20,920 nt of DNA from a virus. Below, piece by piece: positions 6,564 through 13,628 of the stretch (the first letter of the stretch is position 1; every line of letters begins with the position of its first letter). Both the position numbers and the translations under genes were made by a program. The stretch is taken from positions 1 through 20,920 of the IMG/VR virus record IMGVR_UViG_3300026078_000880. One strand, written 5' to 3'. The notes under the pieces are model-generated. The model had not been told where the DNA came from, did not search any database, and saw nothing but the letters and a program-made list of their open reading frames with translations.

Positions 6564-7027
6564 CAGAGCAACTCCACCGTGGCGCGTGGACGACCCAGGA
6601 TGTCGCGGATGGCGTAGCGCGCTTGCCGACGATAGTCCTCGACGGAGAGATCCATTTGCTCGGCGCGACGTTGTCCAGCGTCGGTGCTGTCGAAGTCGCG
6701 GTAGCGTTCGAGCAGTTCCGCCTTAGCGGTGGCGTACACGGCGCGCTGGTAGAGCAACACCAGTCGCGAGACACCGCCGATCACCTTGCTCGGCACGGCC
6801 GCGAGCGTGGTGCGGCCCAGCGCATCCTGCTGCTGTTGCCAGGCATCCAGCTCGTCCTCCACCGCGGACATCGCCAATGCGATGCAATCGGTGAGGCGTG
6901 CATCGGTGACGGTACCGTCCAGGCGAAGCACAGCACGCACTTCGGCAAGATCGATCGCGGGATACCACTCCCCGGATCGGATCGTGGTTTGTCCTGCGGT
7001 AGGTGCAGTGGCGACGAAGCCGGACAT
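6563..7027 (-). CDS. L: Head completion/stabilisation protein L (P2 gpL-like)
   Basis: Completes the filled head so that the tail can attach. ATG at 7027, with GAGG about 8 bases before it, gives 154 residues, somewhat shorter than P2 gpL (169). The segments WYPAIDLAEVRAVLRLDGTV, LTDCIALAMSAVEDELDAW and RAVYATAKAELLERYRDFDST are typical of the family. An in-frame ATG 39 bases upstream exists, but the ribosome binding site favours 7027. It follows M after a gap of 97 bases that holds no gene. Confidence 0.92.
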   Translation of the reverse strand: MSGFVATAPTAGQTTIRSGEWYPAIDLAEVRAVLRLDGTVTDARLTDCIALAMSAVEDELDAWQQQQDALGRTTLAAVPSKVIGGVSRLVLLYQRAVYATAKAELLERYRDFDSTDAGQRRAEQMDLSVEDYRRQARYAIRDILGRPRATVELL

Positions 7028-7124
7028 CGTGACCTCTTCAAAATGCGGCGGTGGTCGGTGGGTCATCCGGATGGGAGAGAGGTCATCGGATGCCCACCGA
7101 GCCGCCGCGGCGCTCGGGGCGAGC

Positions 7125-7775
7125 TCAGGGCGCGGTGGCGAGCTGCTTGTGCAGCTTGCCGATCTCGGTCTTGATGCCGAGCCGCGGGTTCAGGTGCAGC
7201 GCACGCTGCAGGTGGTCGAGCGCTTGCGCAGGGGAGGTGTCGCGCAACGCCAGGCCAATCGCTTTATGGAGCTTGGCGCGCACTTCATCCGGCATATCAC
7301 GCCCGTCGGTGAGTTGGCCGACGCGCAAGAGTTGCTCGACCGTCACGCTGCCGGTCGGCTTGTCGCACTGATCGGCGATTTCTTCGACCACCAGCGTGGC
7401 GACGTCGCGCTGGTAGTGCTCAGGCAGCGCGAGATCATGCTTCAAGAGATGCGCGGCCATGTCCAGCGCCCGGTCGAGCGCGCCGGTGTCGATGTGCCAC
7501 ACCATCAGTGTCGCGAACACGTCGTCCTGCACCGGCTGGTCCGCGGCGAGCACACCATCGATCCACGCCGCGTATTCGGGCACGCGTTGCCGCTTGACCT
7601 CGATCTTTTGCTGGATCGACTGAATGCTCTTGAGCACGCGCTTGTCTTCGGCGAGCTTGGCAAGCATCAGGTCGTAGGCGCTACCGGTGAGCTGTCGCGT
7701 GCCGGTGTTGGCCGCCAGGCTGGAGGCCTGGGCGGCCAGCACACGCTCACGATGACGCATGGCGGGACTGGTCAT
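7125..7775 (-). CDS. M: Terminase small (endonuclease) subunit M (P2 gpM-like)
   Basis: With P it recognises and cuts the cos ends during packaging. It has 216 residues (P2 gpM is 247; the lysine-rich tail of P2 is missing here). The start MTSPAMRHRERVLAAQ, the segment VFATLMVWHIDTGALDRAL and the end DMPDEVRAKLHKAIGLALRD plus QALDHLQRALHLNP match the family closely. The TPR-like end is clear. The AGGA ribosome binding site overlaps the stop of the capsid gene 11 bases upstream. Confidence 0.94.
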   Translation of the reverse strand: MTSPAMRHRERVLAAQASSLAANTGTRQLTGSAYDLMLAKLAEDKRVLKSIQSIQQKIEVKRQRVPEYAAWIDGVLAADQPVQDDVFATLMVWHIDTGALDRALDMAAHLLKHDLALPEHYQRDVATLVVEEIADQCDKPTGSVTVEQLLRVGQLTDGRDMPDEVRAKLHKAIGLALRDTSPAQALDHLQRALHLNPRLGIKTEIGKLHKQLATAP

Positions 7776-7786
7776 CGCAGCGATCC

Positions 7787-8797
7787 TCAGTGCTTGAGCT
7801 CGATGTTTTCGAACAGGGCGACGGTGCCGTAGTGCTCCACCACATAGGCATCGTTGGAGGACTCGTAGTTCTCGATCTGGTCGCGTTCGGGCCGATCGCG
7901 CAGCAGGCGCCGGCGCGCACCTTCCTGCCAGTAAATGGAAAGGTTGCTGAGCGGGGTGACCAGCACCGCGTTGTCTGGGAAGCCCGGCACGCGAATGGCC
8001 GGCAGACCGCCCATCGCCTCGCGACTGATCAGGATGTCGCTGGCCAGCTCGTCGGTCGCGCGCTGGTCGCGGTTGAGCTTGGCGAACATCTTGTCGTGCA
8101 GCAGCTTGCGGCCGCAGATGGCGACAAGGTCGGTGGCATCGCGATACGGTTCGTCCAGCAGCATCACCGCGTCGTACACCAGCGCGTCGATGTTGGCGTA
8201 ATCGCAGCCGGCGACGGTGCCGACCTGGATCGAGCCCGGCGTCGCGCCTTCCTTCATCCAATGGCTCGGCGCATCGGTGCGGATGTGCTGCAACCAGCCG
8301 ATGTTCACGTCCTGCAGCAGCGGGTTGGCCGCGCGGTCCGTATCGGCAGCGACCTTCACGCCGTTGAAGCCGATCAGGATGCGGTCCAGTGCCTGGCGCT
8401 TGATGATGGCGTCGCGCAGGCGCGTCTGGAAATCGGGGAATTTCGCCCACGCATCGATCTGCTGGTACTTGATCGCGGTATCGAAGTTGGTCTTCTCGCA
8501 GCGATAGCCCTGGTCCTTGAGATCGCTGACGTCGCGCGGCGTACGATCCTTGGTGCGCGTATCGGTACGACCGGCGATCGTGCCGGTGACACCCAGCATC
8601 ACCTTGTCGCCTTCCTGCTCCTGCACGCCGATCAGGTTGATCTTGCCGAGGAAGTCGCTACTCGCTTGCAGCTGGTTTTCCAGCGTCTGCTGCACGCTCG
8701 GCGTCACGCTGAAGGTGGCGGCGGCACTGTCGACGCCGTTGAGATGGGCCACGCGTTCCGCGTAGGCGTTGAAGAGGCGGCGGGTTTCGTTACGCAT
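7787..8797 (-). CDS. N: Major capsid protein N (P2 gpN-like)
   Basis: Precursor of the main shell protein; in P2 it is assembled on O and trimmed at its N-terminus by O. It has 336 residues (P2 gpN is 357). The recognisable segments include MRNETRRLFNAYAERVAHLNG, DFLGKINLIGVQEQEGDKV, YEQ-like QQIDAWAKFPDFQTRLRDA and GFNGVKVAADTDRAANP. ATG at 8797 has GGAG six bases upstream. It lies between O and M as in P2. Confidence 0.95.
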   Translation of the reverse strand: MRNETRRLFNAYAERVAHLNGVDSAAATFSVTPSVQQTLENQLQASSDFLGKINLIGVQEQEGDKVMLGVTGTIAGRTDTRTKDRTPRDVSDLKDQGYRCEKTNFDTAIKYQQIDAWAKFPDFQTRLRDAIIKRQALDRILIGFNGVKVAADTDRAANPLLQDVNIGWLQHIRTDAPSHWMKEGATPGSIQVGTVAGCDYANIDALVYDAVMLLDEPYRDATDLVAICGRKLLHDKMFAKLNRDQRATDELASDILISREAMGGLPAIRVPGFPDNAVLVTPLSNLSIYWQEGARRRLLRDRPERDQIENYESSNDAYVVEHYGTVALFENIELKH

Positions 8798-8847
8798 GAC
8801 GGCTCCGGATCGGGCAGGCGGTGGGCGGCAGAAGGAGAAGGCGCGAA

Positions 8848-9705
8848 TCAGCAGTCGGTCTGCACCGTGCTGTTACCGCCGGTGGCCGGTGGGCGTGCGG
8901 TGTAAGCAGGAGTTGCTTCCAATTCGGCCCGAAGCGTGGCGAAGGCGGTGGCGGTCTGCTGGCCGGCTTGCTCGATGGCATCAAGGCGACGGGTCAGCGC
9001 GCCGAGTTGATCGCCGAACTGCTGCGTGACCGTGGTGGTGCGGGTGGCGAGTTGCTCCAGCGCGTCGGCCATGCCGCCCAACGCATCGCCGAACTCGGCG
9101 AACTGCGCATCCTGCACCTTCGTTTTGCCGGTGAGTTTGGCGAGGCGTTCCTTGATCGCCGCGAACAACGCGGCGGCGCCGCCATCCTCCGATTCGTCTT
9201 CCCACTCGATCTCGATCGGCTCGGCGGCGGTGAACAGGTTGTCGGGGGATTGCTTACGACCGGCGAGCGGGTTGGTGGAGGCCTGCGCGGCAAACGTGAG
9301 CATGTCGGTACCGAGGCTTGCGGGACTGTCGGTAACACCCAAGCCCACGAGATACGCGCGACCGGTGCTCGCGAATTTCGGATTGACTTCGATGCTGCTG
9401 TAGATCTTCTGTTTCGCCTGGGTCATGGTGACCAGGTCGGACGTGGGTTCGATCTGCGCGAAGAGTGCGAGCTTGCCCTTGAGATCACCGTCGGTGATTT
9501 CTTCGGCCTTCACCGCGGTGACATCGCCGTATGCCTTGAACGGACCGTCCGGCATTACGCCGCGGATGTGTTCCAGGAAGATGCGCGCGCCGTACGTCTG
9601 CGGGTTGTAAGTCGCAGCGATATCGCTGATCCAGCTGCGCTCCATCGTGCGCCCATCGGTGGTCGCGCCTTCGACGGCAACGCGGAAGAACTTGCTCTTG
9701 GCCAT
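8848..9705 (-). CDS. O: Capsid scaffolding protein and protease O (P2 gpO-like)
   Basis: N-terminal serine protease that processes capsid proteins, and C-terminal scaffold that shapes the procapsid. ATG at 9705 (MAKSKFFRVAVEGATTDGR) with GAGG eight bases upstream gives 285 residues, against 284 in P2. By alignment with the P2 catalytic triad (D19, H48, S107 as I recall), D17 (TTDGRT), H46 (FLEHIRG) and S104 (YSSIE) fill the same roles with the same spacing. The C-terminal third is helical and rich in alanine and glutamine, as expected for the scaffold part. The open frame extends upstream across the promoter region into the antisense of P, but that is not coding. First gene of the long late operon. 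Confidence 0.95.
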   Translation of the reverse strand: MAKSKFFRVAVEGATTDGRTMERSWISDIAATYNPQTYGARIFLEHIRGVMPDGPFKAYGDVTAVKAEEITDGDLKGKLALFAQIEPTSDLVTMTQAKQKIYSSIEVNPKFASTGRAYLVGLGVTDSPASLGTDMLTFAAQASTNPLAGRKQSPDNLFTAAEPIEIEWEDESEDGGAAALFAAIKERLAKLTGKTKVQDAQFAEFGDALGGMADALEQLATRTTTVTQQFGDQLGALTRRLDAIEQAGQQTATAFATLRAELEATPAYTARPPATGGNSTVQTDC

Positions 9706-9783
9706 GGGCGAAACCTCGTCGATGTGGCGCAGGGAAAGGACGGGGCCATCCTCGACACCGCGCGTCACACGAGCAACGCGATA

Positions 9784-9811
9784 GCGCGGTACCACCGCAC
9801 TGGTACCGCGC
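9784..9811. promoter_or_regulatory. Candidate late-gene activator site in the divergent O/P gap
   Basis: Perfect 10-base inverted repeat GCGCGGTACC-N8-GGTACCGCGC (spacer ACCGCACT), in the 148-base gap between the divergent O (start 9705) and P (start 9854) genes. The centre is about 92 bases from O and 56 from P. The core GTACC-N8-GGTAC is the same as upstream of gpJ at 1505-1524; the spacers are unrelated, which points to a protein-binding dyad. By analogy with P2 this is where the late activator acts. Standard -35 boxes were not seen. Confidence 0.6.
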
Positions 9812-9853
9812 CGCAAGCCATCGAGTCGAACGCGCGCGGGCGACGATGCGCGC

Positions 9854-11614
9854 ATGCTGATTCCCGCTCCCACCACCGATCTGCGCCGCGGTGCGCGTGC
9901 CTTGTACTGGCAAGGGTGGCGTGTGTCGGATATCGCGCAGGAGATGGGCATCGCGCGCACCACGGTGGAATCGTGGAAGACCCGTGATGCGTGGGACGCC
10001 GCGCCCGTGATCGAACGCGTGGAAACCTGCATCGAAGCGCGCCTGGTGCAGCTGGTGTGCAAGGAACCCAAGACCGGCAGCGACTACAAGGAAATCGATC
10101 TGCTCGGTCGCCAGATCGAACGCCTGGCACGCGTGCGGCGCTACGAAGCACCCGGTGGTAACGAGGCGGATCTCAATCCGAACATCGAGGCGCGCAACGC
10201 CGGCCCGAAGAAACAGCCCAAACGCAACGCCTTCAGCGAGGAACAGGTCGAACACCTGCGCAAGACCTTCCTTGCGTCGCTCTTCGAGTATCAGCACATC
10301 TGGCATAGCGCGGCGGACGAACGCACGCGCATGATCCTGAAGAGCCGCCAGATCGGCGCGACCTGGTACTTTGCGCGCGAGGCGCTCTATGACGCCATCA
10401 GCACCGGACGCAACCAGATCTTCCTGTCCGCGAGCAAGGCGCAGGCGCACATCTTCAAGCAGTACATCCGCCAGTTCGCGCAAGAGACCTGCGACATCGA
10501 TCTCAAGGGCGATCCCATCGTGCTGTGGAACGGGGCGCACCTGTACTTCTTGGGCCAGAACGCGCGCACTGCGCAGGGTTACCACGGCAACTTTTACTAC
10601 GACGAATTCTTTTGGACGTGCAATTTCGAGGAGATCAACAAGGTCGCCTCGGGCATGGCCATGCACAAGCAGTGGCGCAAGACCTACTTCTCCACGCCCA
10701 GCGCCAAGAGCCATCCCGCCTACGCGTACTGGACCGGTGACCGCTACAACCGGCGCCGGCCGAAAGACCAGCGGCTGGATATCGTCACCACGCATGAAGC
10801 CCTGATCAACGGCCTGCGCTGCCCGGACAAGGTGTGGCGACAGATCGTCACGATCGAGGATGCCGAGCGCGGCGGCTGCAGCCTGTTCGACCTGGACGAA
10901 CTGCGCATCGAGTACACGCCGGACGAATTCGCGAACCTCCTGATGTGCCAGTTCCTGGATGACGGGGACAGCCTCTTTACGCTGGCGATGATGCAAGGTT
11001 GCATGGTCGACAGTTGGGTCGACTGGACCGATTGGCAGCCGCTGGCCATGCGTCCATTCGGGTATGCGCCGGTATGGATCGGTTACGACCCATCACTCGG
11101 AGAGGGCGGGGATAGCGCGGGCCTGGTGGTGGTCGCGCCATCCAGCAAACCGGGCGGCAAATTCCGCGTGCTGGAACGGCATCGCCTGAAGGGTATGGAC
11201 TTCGAGGCGCAGGCGGAATTCATTCGGAAAATCACCAAACGCTACACCGTGACCTACATCGGCATCGACTGCACCGGCATCGGCGCGGCCGTGCATCAAC
11301 TGGTGATCCAGTTTTTCCCGCTCGCGCGCAAGATCCTCTACTCGCCCGATTCCAAGGCGCAGATGGTGATGAAGGCGCAGAACGTGATCGGCAAAGGCCG
11401 CCTGGCGTTCGACGCCGGCTGGACGGATCTCGCGCAGTCGTTCATGGCGATTCGCAAAACCCTTACCGACAGCGGACGGCACGTGAAGTACACGGCCGGG
11501 CGCACCGAAGACACCGGCCACGCGGATCTCGCGTGGGCCTGCATGCATGCCCTGATCAACGAACCCCTGGAAGGCGCGACCGCGCGCAACACCAGTTTGC
11601 TGGAGATTTTCTGA
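9854..11614 (+). CDS. P: Terminase large subunit, ATPase P (P2 gpP-like)
   Basis: Motor that pumps DNA into the head. It has 586 residues (P2 gpP is about 590). An N-terminal helix-turn-helix (ALYWQGWRVSDIAQEMGI, about 16-34, with TVESWK) is followed by an atypical Walker A loop KSRQIGAT at 163-170 and the Walker B strand FYYDE at 247-251. The C-terminal nuclease fold shows aspartates in WIGYDPSLGEGGDSAG (about 411-426), YIGIDCTGIG (about 469-478) and HADLAWA (about 555-561). ATG at 9854 has no good ribosome binding site, but the protein begins here as in P2. It is divergent from O, and its stop overlaps the portal start as TGATG-type coupling. Confidence 0.96.
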   Translation: MLIPAPTTDLRRGARALYWQGWRVSDIAQEMGIARTTVESWKTRDAWDAAPVIERVETCIEARLVQLVCKEPKTGSDYKEIDLLGRQIERLARVRRYEAPGGNEADLNPNIEARNAGPKKQPKRNAFSEEQVEHLRKTFLASLFEYQHIWHSAADERTRMILKSRQIGATWYFAREALYDAISTGRNQIFLSASKAQAHIFKQYIRQFAQETCDIDLKGDPIVLWNGAHLYFLGQNARTAQGYHGNFYYDEFFWTCNFEEINKVASGMAMHKQWRKTYFSTPSAKSHPAYAYWTGDRYNRRRPKDQRLDIVTTHEALINGLRCPDKVWRQIVTIEDAERGGCSLFDLDELRIEYTPDEFANLLMCQFLDDGDSLFTLAMMQGCMVDSWVDWTDWQPLAMRPFGYAPVWIGYDPSLGEGGDSAGLVVVAPSSKPGGKFRVLERHRLKGMDFEAQAEFIRKITKRYTVTYIGIDCTGIGAAVHQLVIQFFPLARKILYSPDSKAQMVMKAQNVIGKGRLAFDAGWTDLAQSFMAIRKTLTDSGRHVKYTAGRTEDTGHADLAWACMHALINEPLEGATARNTSLLEIF

Positions 11615-12603
11615 TGAACGACATGACCCCGTCACCGCGCATCGAAGCGTTCGCGTTTGGCGACCCCACGCCCGTGCTCGATGGGCGAGAGGTGCTGGAG
11701 TACATCGAGGCGTGGCGGAACGGGAAATGGTACGAGCCGCCGGTATCGTTGGATGGGCTGGCCAAATCGTTCCGGGCGACGCCGCATCACTCCTCCGCCA
11801 TCTATGTGAAGCGCAACATCCTGGTGTCGACGTTCAAGCCGCACCGCTTGCTGAGCCGCGAGGCCTTCGCGCGCTACGTGCTGGACTACCTGGTATTCGG
11901 GAACAGCTATCTGGAAGCGCCAAGGAATCGACTCGGCAAGGTGCAGCCGTTGCGGCCCGCGCTGGCGAAATACATGCGCCGCGGGTGCGATGACCTCAAT
12001 GCGTATTTCATGGTGCGCGGCTGGAAGATGGAGCACGAATTCGCACCGGGCTCGGTGTTCCACTTGCAGGAGCCAGACGTGCACCAGGAGATCTACGGCG
12101 TGCCGGAGTATCTGTCAGCGTTGCAGAGTGCCTGGCTCAATGAGTCGGGCACGTTGTTTCGGCGCAAGTATTACCTCAACGGCTCGCACGCCGGGTACAT
12201 CCTCTATCTCACCGATGCGTTGTCGGATGAAGCACAGGTGGATGCGATCAAGACGGCGCTCAAGAACAGCAAGGGGCCGGGGAATTTTCGGAACCTGTTC
12301 ATGTACGCGCCAGGCGGCAAGAAGGATGGCCTTCAGTTGATGCCAATCAGTGAGGTGTCCGCGCGGGATGATTTTTTCAACATCAAGAACGTGACGCGGG
12401 ACGATGTGCTGGCTGCGCACCGTGTGCCGCCGCAGCTGCTTGGCTTGGTGCCCACAGGCACCACTGGCTTTGGATCAGTGGTACCTGCCGCTCAGGTATT
12501 TGCTGTCAACGAGCTTGCTCCGTTGCAGGCTCGCCTGAGTGAGCTGAACAATTGGATGGAGGACGAGCTGATTGCCTTTGATCCTTACTTGGTCACTTGC
12601 TAG
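11614..12603 (+). CDS. Q: Portal protein Q (P2 gpQ-like, PBSX family), possibly altered at the C-terminus
   Basis: Forms the dodecameric portal through which DNA is packaged. It has 329 residues, against 344 in P2. Family segments are clear: VLDGREVLEYIEAWRNGKWYEPP, LAKSFRATPHHSSAIYVKRN, FVFGN-like YLVFGNSYLE, YGVPEYLSALQSAWLNESGTLFRRKYY and DDVLAAHRVPPQLLGLVP. The reading frame is intact. It ends in FDPYLVTC just after the point where the family normally has a few more residues, and immediately before the switch to the Rhs/immunity genes, so the last residues may come from the junction. P and Q form the second, plus-strand late operon. Confidence 0.94.
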   Translation: MNDMTPSPRIEAFAFGDPTPVLDGREVLEYIEAWRNGKWYEPPVSLDGLAKSFRATPHHSSAIYVKRNILVSTFKPHRLLSREAFARYVLDYLVFGNSYLEAPRNRLGKVQPLRPALAKYMRRGCDDLNAYFMVRGWKMEHEFAPGSVFHLQEPDVHQEIYGVPEYLSALQSAWLNESGTLFRRKYYLNGSHAGYILYLTDALSDEAQVDAIKTALKNSKGPGNFRNLFMYAPGGKKDGLQLMPISEVSARDDFFNIKNVTRDDVLAAHRVPPQLLGLVPTGTTGFGSVVPAAQVFAVNELAPLQARLSELNNWMEDELIAFDPYLVTC

Positions 12604-12662
12604 GAGAGCAGGAGATCTGTTGCAAGTGGGCAAGTAAGATCCAAACCGGCATAGCACTCAGC

Positions 12663-13010
12663 CTATTGTGTTCCGCGCTTTACCGGACAACCCCATCCAT
12701 CGTACTCAACGTCAAACAATGTCCCCAAGCACGCCATAAATCCCGATATCGAAAAGATGATGGGTTGCTGGATGGGTGTAGTAATCCTTACTAGGATCCG
12801 AAAGTCGCCTTCGAGCGACTCGATGAATGCCGATCCATAGCAATTGTCATTGACAAATTGCTGAAGCCGCTCTGCCTTTTGTGCACTTTGGGTATGGAAG
12901 GTAAAGTCAACATCTCGTCCAATTGAAAAATTGTCACCATGACTGCTTAGAGTGCTGAGAACATCGGCATCCGCTTTGGCTCCCGATATCAAACTTTCGA
13001 TCACAGACAT
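12663..13010 (-). CDS. RraB-like small protein, probable immunity protein
   Basis: A 115-residue protein that resembles the RNase E inhibitor RraB family: DADVLSTLSSHGDNFSIGR near the start, DFTFHTQSAQKAERLQQF in the middle and FDVEYDGWG near the end, a phrase also found in E. coli RraB. Full RraB proteins have a long acidic tail that is missing here. Position as last gene of a toxin-immunity operon, 66 bases after Imm26, suggests that it works as an immunity protein and not as a global RNA-decay regulator. ATG at 13010 is chosen for the GGAG six bases upstream; another ATG at 13025 is possible. It is less GC-rich than the phage genes. It converges on the portal gene with 59 bases between them and no visible terminator. 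Confidence 0.78.
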   Translation of the reverse strand: MSVIESLISGAKADADVLSTLSSHGDNFSIGRDVDFTFHTQSAQKAERLQQFVNDNCYGSAFIESLEGDFRILVRITTPIQQPIIFSISGFMACLGTLFDVEYDGWGCPVKRGTQ

Positions 13011-13076
13011 CGATTGCTCCAACACAAGGACTCAGGACAACCAGTGCATGGTTGCATTTTCAACGTGAGAGAGGTG

Positions 13077-13628
13077 CTAATTAGGGCGTTGACTTCCTCG
13101 ACTCGTCTTCTTGTTGCCTTGGAGCTTTTCAAGGTCCAAAGCGGGTACTTCGTATCCCAAAACATGGGCCATGTAACGTTGGACCGCAGAGTGACCATAT
13201 AACGAATCTCGCCCCAGATCCTTACGCTCATCAACTTTTAACTCTTGCTCACTTAGTCGCTGAGCAGGGTCATTTGGATCGTAAAGGACCTCATAGCGTC
13301 GCCCTGTGAGAGGCTCTTCTCGCACGAAGCTAGGCATCGCCCAATCTTTAGAAGACCAATTGACACACTTGCCCACGATCGGCCACTCGCCATTCTTCAA
13401 TCCCATGTCACCAAAACGAATGACAACTTGAGCGTCTCGAGGCTTCAAATGGCACAGTGTGTCGAGGCTTGGGAGTTGATCGTAGACATCCGAAAAAAAA
13501 TAACCAAGCAATATTCCATGGCTTATGAAAGATGAACGTGCGACGACACCTGCAACAAAGTCGCGATTATCCAAGGGCACGAGGAACCACGTGCCCTCTT
13601 CATACTTAAATTTCGTTCTCTTCATCAA
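13077..13628 (-). CDS. Imm26-family immunity protein
   Basis: A 183-residue cytoplasmic protein with the Imm26 pattern: an N-terminal FKYEEGTWFLVPLDNRDFVAG-like stretch, GILLGYFFSDVYDQLPSL in the middle, then NGEWPIVGKC, a W-P-x-I-G style motif. The C-terminal 50 residues are charged and less conserved. The first ATG (13628) overlaps the toxin TGA as ATGA, so immunity is coupled to toxin translation. Family members sit next to polymorphic toxins and are thought to neutralise nuclease-type tips; here the adjacent toxin tail is a GIY-YIG nuclease. Assignment rests on recognised motifs, not on a search. Confidence 0.8.
   Translation of the reverse strand: MMKRTKFKYEEGTWFLVPLDNRDFVAGVVARSSFISHGILLGYFFSDVYDQLPSLDTLCHLKPRDAQVVIRFGDMGLKNGEWPIVGKCVNWSSKDWAMPSFVREEPLTGRRYEVLYDPNDPAQRLSEQELKVDERKDLGRDSLYGHSAVQRYMAHVLGYEVPALDLEKLQGNKKTSRGSQRPN

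Noticed and set aside
6908-6918. GGTACC-centred palindrome inside gpL, similar to the operator arms
   Set aside because: Single GGTACC without the eight-base-spaced partner; within coding sequence.
7790-8905. 371-codon plus-strand frame opposite the capsid gene
   Set aside because: Shadow of gpN and the end of gpO; composition typical of antisense frames.
9706-10071. N-terminal extension of gpO
   Set aside because: MAKSKFFRVAVEGATTDGR is the normal family start and has a GAGG site; the extension is antisense to P.
9485-10996. 503-codon minus-strand frame opposite P and into O
   Set aside because: Antisense to the terminase ATPase, whose Walker motifs are intact; crosses the O/P promoter region and ends inside O in the wrong frame.
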